Of a stretch of DNA of 5,163 bases, positions 1-5,163 are shown in pieces. Within the stretch, counting starts at the first letter, position 1. Each line of letters starts with the position of its first letter. Position numbers and translations under genes: made by a program. The stretch is from Oscillospiraceae bacterium (GTDB lineage Bacteria > Bacillota > Clostridia > WRCU01): NCBI GenBank assembly GCA_009783805.1, contig WRCU01000145.1, forward strand, positions 1-5,163, read 5' to 3'. Below the pieces are notes generated by a model. That model made no database searches and was not told where the DNA came from. It saw nothing but the letters and a program-made list of their open reading frames with translations.

Positions 1-127
1 CCATCCGCCTGGCGAGCGCCCTCCTCCTCTTCGCCCGGAAGACGGCGGGCGACAGGAAGGCCTGCGGCGTTACCCCGGTCAAGGACAGGGCCGCCGCCAG
101 CAGCAAGGCGAACACTATCGCCCTCAT
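1..127 (-). CDS. N-terminal fragment of a membrane protein, probably Tad platform protein TadB/TadC (partial)
   Basis: Only the first 42 codons are inside the window; the gene continues past base 1. The start ATG (127-125) overlaps the cpaF stop as ATGA, and a GGTGATG ribosome-binding site lies just upstream. The visible peptide has a hydrophobic stretch at about residues 3-19 (IVFALLLAAALSLTGVT), then FLSPAVF and a very basic patch (KRRRALARRM). An N-terminal membrane segment followed by a positive cytoplasmic patch fits a GspF-like inner-membrane platform protein. The main argument for TadB is context: in Tad loci the gene after cpaF is normally tadB, then tadC. No diagnostic T2SSF motif is visible in so short a piece, so the identity is an inference. 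The overlap makes translational coupling to cpaF likely. Confidence 0.6.
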   Translation of the reverse strand, partial: MRAIVFALLLAAALSLTGVTPQAFLSPAVFRAKRRRALARRM

Positions 128-1557
128 TCCCCATCACCCCCAGCCGGATCCCATCCCTCACCCGCGTACGCCCTGATGGCGCCGATGTCGCATCCGTTCT
201 CGAGCAGTTCGCCCGCCAGCCTGTCCGATATGCGCCCGACCCTCTTGTGGTAGCCGGTTATCCTGGCGATCCCGCCGCCGTCGGGCGCCATCTCCTTGCC
301 GGTGACCACGAACCGGAACAGCGTCCTGTATATGAGCCTCCCGCCCACGTAGTCCTCCGCCTCTATGACCCTCATGTACTTCCTGCTGAGGTCCGGCAGC
401 TGCTTCTTGAACACCATGATCGGGAAGGCCTCCACTATCAGCTTCAGCATCAGCTCCTCGGAGAGCCTGACCCCCGTCAGCATGCACATGGTCAGGATCC
501 GCGTGTAGGCGGCCAGCGCCGTGGACGCGTGGAGGCTGGTCAGTATCGTGTGGCCCGTCCTGCCGGCCTCCTGGGCCGTCATCGCCTCCTCGCCCCTCAT
601 CTCGGCGGGCACGATGATGTCCGGGTGGAACCTTAGCGCCTTCTTAAGGAGGAAGTTCGCGCTCACCTCATTCTTCCCGTCCTTGCCCTCCCTCGTCCTC
701 GCGTGTATGACCCTGCCGCGCCCGCCGGGGCCGTCCCCGCCCGTCAGGCTCAGCTCCCTGGAGTCCTCGATGCTGAATATCCTCTTGTCCTTGCCGACGC
801 AGGAGAGCAGGAACGCTATGTCGGTGGTCTTCCCCGAGCCGGTGGCCCCGGCTATGCCTACCCTGATCCCGTGGTTCACGCACATGATGAGGAAGTCCAG
901 GGTCTCCTCGGTGGCCGTGCCCAGGCCCACCATGCGCTCCTTCGTGAAGAAGGTCCCTTTCTGCTTCCGTATGGAGAAGACCGCGCCCACGTCGTCGTCG
1001 ACGCACGGCGGGATGATGGCCGACACCCTCACGCCCTTGGTGATGTACGAGTCCTGGGCCGGCTTGGAGGCGTCTATCACCACCCCTCCGAGCCTCATGA
1101 GCTTGCACACCATGTCCACGCACTGTTCCGGCGACTGGAACCTTTCGTCCAGCCTGCGCCAGCCGCTGCCCGTAACGACCTCTATGTCGTCCCACGCGTT
1201 GGCGTTGATCTCCTCGACCGCGTCGTCGTATATGTACTTGCTGAGGAAGGAGAAGCCCGCCATGTCCTCATACATGGCGTCCACCAGCGTCGCCAGGCTC
1301 TCGTGCCCCCTGACCCTCATCCTCTCCGACTCCACGTAGCGCGTTATGAGCCCCTTCACCCTGTCGCGCGCCCCCTCGTCCTCGACCGTGCCCGCCAGCT
1401 CCGTCGCGTGGTTCGCGCTGATCAGGCCCTTCACCTTCTCGAGCGCGTCGCCGTACGCCAGTCCCTCCGCCGTTCCGGCGCCCCCGGGCCCGGCGTCGGC
1501 GAACGATCCCGAAAGCCCGTATATGAACTCGTTGATGTCCCATTCCCCTCTGCCCAT
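124..1557 (-). CDS. cpaF: CpaF/TadA-family ATPase of a Tad/Flp pilus or type II/IV secretion system
   Basis: 477-residue cytoplasmic secretion ATPase predicted to power assembly of a Flp-type pilus. An N-terminal helical region (about 35-110) is followed by the usual CpaF N-domain (EEINAN at 115-120, SKPAQDSYITKGVRVSAIIPP at about 164-184). The core ATPase then shows Walker A GATGSGKTT (237-245), the Asp box IEDSREL (263-269), the Walker B-region loop DIIVPAEMRGEEA (313-325) with Glu319 as the expected catalytic glutamate, and the His box GHTILTSLHA (335-344). Length is normal for the family. The loop has PAEMR where many relatives have VGEVR or VGEMR. The C-terminal part (FKKQLPDLSRKYMRVIEAEDY, then ISDRLAGELLENG) recalls the Gram-positive CpaF type. 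A glycine-rich stretch (273-281) follows the Asp box. Start: ATG at 1557, with GGCGGGG about 8 bases upstream. The gene ends in an ATGA overlap with the next gene. The family is certain; the substrate (pilus or other) is inferred. Confidence 0.94.
   Translation of the reverse strand: MGRGEWDINEFIYGLSGSFADAGPGGAGTAEGLAYGDALEKVKGLISANHATELAGTVEDEGARDRVKGLITRYVESERMRVRGHESLATLVDAMYEDMAGFSFLSKYIYDDAVEEINANAWDDIEVVTGSGWRRLDERFQSPEQCVDMVCKLMRLGGVVIDASKPAQDSYITKGVRVSAIIPPCVDDDVGAVFSIRKQKGTFFTKERMVGLGTATEETLDFLIMCVNHGIRVGIAGATGSGKTTDIAFLLSCVGKDKRIFSIEDSRELSLTGGDGPGGRGRVIHARTREGKDGKNEVSANFLLKKALRFHPDIIVPAEMRGEEAMTAQEAGRTGHTILTSLHASTALAAYTRILTMCMLTGVRLSEELMLKLIVEAFPIMVFKKQLPDLSRKYMRVIEAEDYVGGRLIYRTLFRFVVTGKEMAPDGGGIARITGYHKRVGRISDRLAGELLENGCDIGAIRAYAGEGWDPAGGDGE
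132..138 (-). promoter_or_regulatory. Shine-Dalgarno GGTGATG for the partial 3'-most gene
   Basis: GGTGATG lies within the last codons of cpaF, four bases before the ATG at 127. It can pair with the CACC/ATCACC part of the 16S rRNA 3' end. The same GGTGATG precedes cpaB at 3073-3079. This supports 127 as the true start and coupled translation from cpaF. Confidence 0.6.
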
Positions 1558-1645
1558 ATCGAAAACCCCGCCGCATGATATGTCTATGTTTTTATGTCCT
1601 TCGCATTATTAAGCGCGCGATTCCGCGATTCCGTTTTAATATTTA
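1558..1645 (-). other. AT-rich gap between tadZ/cpaE and cpaF, possible internal promoter
   Basis: This 88-base spacer stands out in an otherwise tightly packed unit (24-base gap, then an overlap). Read on the minus strand it begins AT-rich (AATAATAAATATTAAAA), passes through a tandem 8-mer, then contains TTAATAAT and ACATAAAAACAT, either of which could act as a TATA-like element for cpaF. TATCAT (1580-1575) resembles a bacterial -10 but has no good -35. There is no T-run or strong hairpin on the minus strand to suggest a terminator. It may be an internal promoter or a processing site; neither is proven. Confidence 0.4.
1618..1633. repeat. Two tandem copies of an 8-mer (CGGAATCG on the minus strand)
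   Basis: CGATTCCG occurs twice head to tail on the plus strand (1618-1625 and 1626-1633), with a further two matching bases before it (1616-1617). It lies between the tadZ/cpaE stop and the cpaF start, upstream of the possible cpaF promoter, so it could be a protein-binding site. It may also be chance. Confidence 0.6.
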
Positions 1646-2401
1646 TTATTTCCGACCATACCCGACTTCCAAGGCCATGAACCCTATCTTCCTCAGGTAT
1701 TCCCTATCCCTGGGGCGCTTGGCACCCAAGGCCGCCAAGGGCGCCCCGCCGGAGTCACCCAGCCCCGCCCCCGAACAGAAAGGCAGCACGTGGTCGAACG
1801 CGTACCCCGTGACCTTCATGAAACCCTCCGCCTCGGCCGCGCCCTTGCTCATGCCCAGCACCCTTATCACCTTCGAGCCGGCCGACAGCCTGCCGATCAG
1901 CCCGTCGGTCGCCCTCTTGTACGCGGCGCCCTGGGCGCTGGCGCGCACGACCTCCACTATGTGGTCGGAAGCCGAGCACGATATGGCCGTGAACGGCTCC
2001 CTGGGATCCTCCCCGCAATCGTTGATGACGAAGTCGAACCTCTCCTTGCTTACAGCCAGGAACCTCTTCAGCCTGCCCGGGTCATGGGCCTGCATGGCCA
2101 TGCACCCGTCGTCGTCGCCCAGCGTCGCCACGGCCAGGTTCCTCATCCTCCGGCACTGCGCGTAGTCGTTGAACGACTCGTACGGGGAGGCCTGGTCCAT
2201 CATCCTCACCATGGACTGGCTGGCCGCGACCCTGACCCCGAGGAGGTGCGCCAGCGACCCGTAGACCGTGCCGCCGTCCACCAGGAGCACCATCTTGTCC
2301 CTCAGCGCCAGGACGCACGCCAGGTTGGCGCTGACCGTGCTCTTGCCCCCGCCGCCCTTCCCTATCACGCTCACTATCCTCCCCATTGCCTCAACCCCCA
2401 T
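1646..2401 (-). CDS. tadZ: CpaE/TadZ-like MinD/ParA-family ATPase
   Basis: 251-residue P-loop ATPase of the MinD/ParA superfamily. It has the deviant Walker A KGGGGKST (15-22), with signature lysine Lys15 and P-loop Lys20; a switch-I-like VDGGTVYGSLAHLLG (41-55), comparable to D..P.FGSL in CpaE; and a Walker B-like strand RFDFVINDC (121-129) ending in Asp128. In Tad systems this protein localises the assembly machine at the membrane. The protein starts almost directly with the ATPase fold, so it lacks the receiver-like N-terminal domain of classical CpaE; this short form is seen in Gram-positive Tad loci. Start choice is open: ATG at 2401 gives 251 residues, while ATG at 2386 (Met6, MGRIVSVIGKGG) has GAGG only two bases upstream but puts Lys15 at the more usual distance from the start. 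The gene follows cpaB by 24 bases. A plain ParA partition protein is unlikely given cpaB and cpaF on either side. Confidence 0.85.
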   Translation of the reverse strand: MGVEAMGRIVSVIGKGGGGKSTVSANLACVLALRDKMVLLVDGGTVYGSLAHLLGVRVAASQSMVRMMDQASPYESFNDYAQCRRMRNLAVATLGDDDGCMAMQAHDPGRLKRFLAVSKERFDFVINDCGEDPREPFTAISCSASDHIVEVVRASAQGAAYKRATDGLIGRLSAGSKVIRVLGMSKGAAEAEGFMKVTGYAFDHVLPFCSGAGLGDSGGAPLAALGAKRPRDREYLRKIGFMALEVGYGRK

Positions 2402-2425
2402 CCGCCCGATCCCTGCCGCCCCCGG

Positions 2426-3070
2426 TCATCGGCCGACGAACACGAAGTGCAGCACCCCGCCGTTCTCGGCCTCTATGAGCCTAAGCGCCTGATAGTCGTC
2501 CACCAGTAGGATCACGGCCGCCGCGCCGCGGTTCCTCATCCCCGACGAGCCCGCCGCCACCGCCTCCAGCTCGTTCCCGTAGTCGTCGCAGACCCCGAGG
2601 ACCGTAATCCCCGCAAGCTCCGGGAACAGCCTGGCCTGCCCGTCGCCCCGCGAGTAGCAGACGACGTTCACCTTGTCGCCCGGCATGAGCCTGCCGGCCA
2701 CCCCGGCGGCGAGCGACCTGACGGAGACGGAGACCGCCCTCCCCCCCTCGGCGCCCAGCCCATATTCTGAGACGTGCGCCGTGTTGGACATGGTGATGGG
2801 CTCCCCCGGGAGGATGTCCTTGACGGCGAACCTACCGGAGAGCCCCCCCTTCTCGGGGATGTACCCGGACGCGGAATCGTTCCCCACGTAACCCATGACC
2901 CCGACGTCGGCCTCCGCTTCGATGAGGCTGCCGGCCTTGATGGCGCGCCTCGCGTAGCAGGCGTACCGGTAGGTGCCCGCGGTCCCGTCCGGGCTGATGG
3001 CCAGCGTGACCGCCAGCGCCGCGAGTATGCACAGCAGCGCGGTAAGGAATCGGATCAGGCCTCCCCTCAT
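2426..3070 (-). CDS. cpaB: CpaB/RcpC-like SAF-domain pilus assembly protein
   Basis: 214-residue protein with an N-terminal membrane anchor (about residues 5-25, LIRFLTALLCILAALAVTLAI) and the rest predicted outside the cytoplasm. Residues about 35-95 form a SAF-like domain (RRAIKAGSLIEAEADV, then LPGEPITMSN). The following part carries typical CpaB/RcpC features: VSVSVRSLAAGVAGRLMPGD at 113-132 and a C-terminal strand-helix AAAVILLVDDYQALRLIEAENGGVLHFVFVG (183-213). It is shorter than most proteobacterial CpaB proteins. In those bacteria CpaB works with a secretin; no secretin is seen here, so the partner is unknown. Cysteines 138 and 161 lie in the exported part. Start ATG at 3070 is supported by GGTGATG just upstream and by the signal-anchor beginning there. 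It is the first gene of the minus-strand unit, 24 bases before tadZ/cpaE. Confidence 0.85.
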   Translation of the reverse strand: MRGGLIRFLTALLCILAALAVTLAISPDGTAGTYRYACYARRAIKAGSLIEAEADVGVMGYVGNDSASGYIPEKGGLSGRFAVKDILPGEPITMSNTAHVSEYGLGAEGGRAVSVSVRSLAAGVAGRLMPGDKVNVVCYSRGDGQARLFPELAGITVLGVCDDYGNELEAVAAGSSGMRNRGAAAVILLVDDYQALRLIEAENGGVLHFVFVGR

Positions 3071-3072
3071 GT

Positions 3073-3079
3073 CATCACC
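3073..3079 (-). promoter_or_regulatory. Shine-Dalgarno GGTGATG for cpaB
   Basis: GGTGATG ends two bases before the ATG at 3070 (the GGTGA core is four bases away). Identical in sequence to the site before the partial 3'-most gene. GGTGA-type sites are common in archaea, while bacteria more often use GGAGG. It decides the cpaB start. Confidence 0.6.
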
Positions 3080-3107
3080 CCATTCGTCGGGCTAAATACA
3101 TTATGTG

Positions 3108-3137
3108 CATTATATTCCATATATTGCCAAATAGCAA
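3108..3137 (-). promoter_or_regulatory. Promoter of the tad unit (cpaB)
   Basis: On the minus strand two boxes occur in the AT-rich spacer: ATATATGG (3124-3117), then one base, then ATATAATG (3115-3108). Read as archaeal TATA elements, transcription would start about 25 bases downstream, near 3085-3097, giving a short leader that includes the GGTGATG site. Read as a bacterial promoter, TTGCTA (3137-3132) and a perfect TATAAT (3114-3109) are 17 bases apart, with a start near 3102. Either way the position fits cpaB; the sequence alone does not decide the reading. Confidence 0.6.
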
Positions 3138-3208
3138 TACCACGATACCCGCCCCGCAGGCGCCTTTACGAGGAATTTACGATTCCGCCGGGACCGCCAT
3201 TGACGCAT

Positions 3209-3237
3209 TTGATTTCTATATATGGTGGTATATAATG
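3209..3237 (+). promoter_or_regulatory. Promoter of nrdD
   Basis: On the plus strand ATATATGG (3218-3225) and ATATAATG (3230-3237) occur four bases apart, the same two boxes in the same order as in the cpaB promoter. As archaeal TATA elements they predict a start near 3243-3262. As a bacterial promoter, TTGATT (3209-3214) and TATAAT (3231-3236) are 16 bases apart, with a start near 3243. The leader would be about 70-90 bases. No match to the NrdR box consensus was seen, so oxygen or nucleotide control of that kind is not supported. Confidence 0.55.
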
Positions 3238-3332
3238 ATATTCGCCTACGGCCGGCACCATTAGTAGTGGTACCCGACGGGGCGGCCGGATGTGGGCCGG
3301 AATAATCGCGGACCGAAAGAGGCGTGGGGAGA
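3238..3332 (+). promoter_or_regulatory. nrdD leader with an imperfect hairpin and CGGCCGG repeats
   Basis: This stretch switches abruptly from AT-rich promoter to GC-rich. It contains an imperfect inverted repeat at 3254-3274 (arms GGCACCA and TGGTACC, six of seven pairs, seven-base loop), CGGCCGG at 3249-3255 and 3283-3289, and GGGCCGG at 3294-3300. The two CGGCCG palindromes can also pair with each other around the first hairpin. It may be an operator near the transcription start or a leader RNA structure. No known riboswitch was recognised. GAGG at 3319-3322 is a reasonable ribosome-binding site for the nrdD ATG at 3333; GGGGAG at 3326-3331 is too close to it. Confidence 0.4.
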
Positions 3333-5163
3333 ATGGGCGAGATCAGGACGATATTGAAGAGGGACGGGCGCGAGGTGCCCTTCGACAGGCAGAAGATCAC
3401 CGACGCCATATACAAGGCGAGGCTGGCCGTCGGCAGGAAGGAGGCGGAGACCCCCATAGCGCTCACCGAGAAGGTCATGGAGAGGCTCTCGGAGGACTAC
3501 GCCGACAAGACCCCGACGGTCGAGAACATACAGGACGTCGTGGAGTCCGTCCTCATGGAATCCGGGCACGCCCGCACGGCCAAGGAGTACATCCTCTACA
3601 GGGCCGAGCGCACCAGGTCCAGGGAGATGAACACGCGCCTGATGAAGGTGCTCGGCGACATCACCTTCAAGGACTCCGCGGACAGCGACCTGAAGAGGGA
3701 GAATGCCAACATCAACGCGGACACCGCCATGGGCGTCATGCTCAAGTACGGCAGCGAGTCCGCCAAGGAGTTCTGCGACAAGTTCGTGCTCAAGCCCGAG
3801 CACGCCAAGGCCTTCAAGGATGGGGACATACACATCCACGACTACGACTTCTTCACCCTCACCACGACCTGCTGCCAAATAGACCTCCTCTCGCTGTTCC
3901 ACGGCGGCTTTTCCACGGGCCACGGCTTCTTGAGGGAGCCATCCGACATCCTCACCTACGCCGCGCTCGCGTGCATAGCCATACAGGCCAACCAGAACGA
4001 CCAGCACGGCGGGCAGAGCATCCCGAACTTCGACTACGCCATGGCGGAGGGCATCAGGAAGACGTACCGCAAGCTTTATAAAAACAACATGGTGAGGGCC
4101 CTGGACCTTCTGGGGGACGCCGAGCCCGACGCGGAAGCCCTGCAAAAGGGATGGGCGTCCCTGGCCGAGCAGGGGCACGCCCCGTCCATAGGTGACGAGG
4201 GCGACTTCACGGCCATGGAGGCCGGCATGCTGGCCACGATGGGGTACGCGGAGGCCGCGGCCTCGCAGGCGCAGGCGTTCGCCAGGAAGAGGACGCTGCC
4301 GGAGCTGGAGAAGGCCACGTTCCAGGCTATGGAGGCCTTCATCCACAACCTCAACACCATGCACAGCCGCGCCGGGGCGCAGACCCCCTTCAGCTCGATC
4401 AACTACGGCATGGACGCCACGCCCGAGGGGCGCATGGCCATAAGGAACATACTCCTGGCCACCTCGGCCGGCCTGGGCAACGGCGAGACGGCCATCTTCC
4501 CCATCCAAATATTCCGCATCAAGAGGGGTGTGAACTTCGCGGAGGGCGAGGTGAACTACGACCTGTTCAAGCTGGCCTGCAAGGTCAGCGCCAGGCGGCT
4601 CTACCCCAACTTCTCCTTCCAGGACGCCCCCTTCAACGCCGAGTACTACGTCCCCGGGCACCCGGAAACCGAGATAGCCTACATGGGCTGCCGCACGAGG
4701 GTCATATCCAACCACTACGACAAGGGGAAGCAGACCTCATACGGCAGGGGCAACCTCAGCTACACGAGCATAAACCTGCCTCGCCTGGCCATAAAGGCGA
4801 ACAAGTACGTGGACGCCTTCTTCGAGGACCTGGAGAGGAAACTGGCGCTCGTGGTCGAGCAGCTGTTGGAGCGCTTCGAGATCATCGCGAGAAAAAAGAC
4901 CTTCAACTTCCCGTTCCTCATGGGCCAGGGCGTCTGGCTGGACTCCTGCGGGCTGGGCCCCAACGACGAGGTTCGTGAGGTGCTCAAGCACGGCACGTTC
5001 TCCGTGGGGTTCATAGGGCTGGCCGAGGCCCTGGTGGCCCTGACCGGCCACCACCACGGCGAGACGGAGGAGAGCAAAAATTTAGGCCTGGAGATAGTGG
5101 GGTTCATGAGGCAGTACCTGGACAGGGAGTCAAAGGCCCGCGGGCTCAACTTCACGCTCATAG
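3333..5163 (+). CDS. nrdD: Anaerobic (class III) ribonucleoside-triphosphate reductase, 5' part (partial)
   Basis: Reduces ribonucleoside triphosphates to deoxyribonucleotides without oxygen, using a glycyl radical installed by the activase NrdG (not in the window). The frame is open for 610 codons to the last base. An ATP-cone comes first (about 4-92: KRDG 9-12, VPFDRQKI 15-22, AKEYILYRAER 83-93), giving dATP/ATP control. Family motifs follow in order: GDIHIHD (164-170), TTTCCQIDL with Cys180/Cys181, GFSTGHGFLREP, QNDQHGGQSIPNFDY (221-235), AFIHNLNTMHSRAGAQTPFSSINYG ending at 359, GNGETAIFP (382-390), YMGCRT with Cys453 as the expected thiyl-radical cysteine (counterpart of E. coli Cys384), NLSYTSINLPR, and GFIGLAEAL (559-567). 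The C-terminal zinc cysteines and the radical glycine lie beyond the window; roughly 100 residues are probably missing. ATG at 3333 gives the usual short lead before KRDG; an in-frame GTG at 3324 is possible. Whether the reductant is formate or a thioredoxin-like protein is not decided here. Confidence 0.97.
   Translation, partial: MGEIRTILKRDGREVPFDRQKITDAIYKARLAVGRKEAETPIALTEKVMERLSEDYADKTPTVENIQDVVESVLMESGHARTAKEYILYRAERTRSREMNTRLMKVLGDITFKDSADSDLKRENANINADTAMGVMLKYGSESAKEFCDKFVLKPEHAKAFKDGDIHIHDYDFFTLTTTCCQIDLLSLFHGGFSTGHGFLREPSDILTYAALACIAIQANQNDQHGGQSIPNFDYAMAEGIRKTYRKLYKNNMVRALDLLGDAEPDAEALQKGWASLAEQGHAPSIGDEGDFTAMEAGMLATMGYAEAAASQAQAFARKRTLPELEKATFQAMEAFIHNLNTMHSRAGAQTPFSSINYGMDATPEGRMAIRNILLATSAGLGNGETAIFPIQIFRIKRGVNFAEGEVNYDLFKLACKVSARRLYPNFSFQDAPFNAEYYVPGHPETEIAYMGCRTRVISNHYDKGKQTSYGRGNLSYTSINLPRLAIKANKYVDAFFEDLERKLALVVEQLLERFEIIARKKTFNFPFLMGQGVWLDSCGLGPNDEVREVLKHGTFSVGFIGLAEALVALTGHHHGETEESKNLGLEIVGFMRQYLDRESKARGLNFTLI

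Noticed and set aside
521..1339. A 272-codon plus-strand open frame opposite cpaF
   Set aside because: It lies entirely within the cpaF gene, whose ATPase motifs are unmistakable. The Ser/Pro/Leu-rich translation is typical of antisense shadow frames.
703..1578. A 291-codon plus-strand open frame opposite cpaF
   Set aside because: Shadow frame with low-complexity Ala/Arg/Val/Pro composition and no domain; it competes with a certain gene.
1575..2165. A 196-codon plus-strand open frame starting in the spacer and running opposite tadZ/cpaE
   Set aside because: Most of it is antisense to the MinD-like gene, and it has no ribosome-binding site or recognisable motif. Its start is only by chance in the AT-rich gap.
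3071..3332. NrdR box, tRNA or known riboswitch in the divergent spacer
   Set aside because: No NrdR consensus pair, no cloverleaf and no recognised aptamer core was found. Only the promoter boxes, one imperfect hairpin and short GC repeats are visible.
3290..4081. A 263-codon plus-strand frame overlapping the start of nrdD
   Set aside because: It is in a different frame from nrdD, with an Arg/Gly/His-rich translation and no domain. The nrdD frame carries the ATP-cone and catalytic motifs over the same bases.
3261..4715. A 484-codon open frame antisense to nrdD on the minus strand
   Set aside because: It mirrors the intact nrdD frame, which carries family motifs over its whole length. The antisense product has no recognisable domain and is rich in Gly/Arg/Val as expected from GC-rich codon bias.
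5161..5163. The terminal TAG as a stop codon for nrdD
   Set aside because: The nrdD frame reads ATA at 5160-5162, so this TAG is out of frame. The gene is cut by the window edge, not ended.

Overview
The window holds two divergent transcription units with an AT-rich double promoter region between them. The minus strand (3070 down to 1) carries four tightly packed genes of a Tad/Flp-type pilus or secretion system: a CpaB-like SAF-domain protein, a CpaE/TadZ-like MinD-family ATPase, a CpaF/TadA-like assembly ATPase, and the first 42 codons of a membrane protein, probably the TadB/TadC platform. The plus strand (3333 to the window end) carries the first 610 codons of nrdD, the anaerobic (class III) ribonucleotide reductase. 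It is open to the last base and so lacks its C-terminal glycyl-radical part.

Organism: nrdD means a strict or facultative anaerobe. Coding DNA is GC-rich, with frequent AGG (Arg) and ATA (Ile) codons and almost exclusively AAG for Lys, while the spacers are AT-rich. Two starts, those of cpaB and the partial 3'-most gene, are preceded by GGTGATG, a Shine-Dalgarno form common in methanogenic archaea. The intergenic boxes read as archaeal TATA elements. Together these suggest an anaerobic archaeon, possibly of the Thermoplasmatota/Methanomassiliicoccales kind. An anaerobic bacterium with AGG/ATA bias (for example Synergistota) remains possible, because the same boxes can be read as sigma70-type promoters. 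The CpaF and NrdD sequences themselves resemble versions familiar from Clostridia and other Gram-positive anaerobes, so lateral transfer is plausible.

Layout: 1-127 (-) partial membrane protein; 124-1557 (-) cpaF, with an ATGA overlap to the next gene; 1558-1645 AT-rich gap with a tandem 8-mer; 1646-2401 (-) tadZ/cpaE; 2426-3070 (-) cpaB; 3071-3332 divergent promoter region; 3333-5163 (+) nrdD.

How the genes work together: in Tad systems CpaF hydrolyses ATP to drive assembly of a Flp-type pilus through the TadB/TadC platform, the MinD-like protein places the machine, and CpaB acts on the outer face of the membrane. No pilin, prepilin peptidase or TadC is inside the window; they may lie further downstream, beyond base 1. 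NrdD is metabolically unrelated. The unusual structure is the promoter region, where both units are headed by the same pair of 8-base boxes in the same order.
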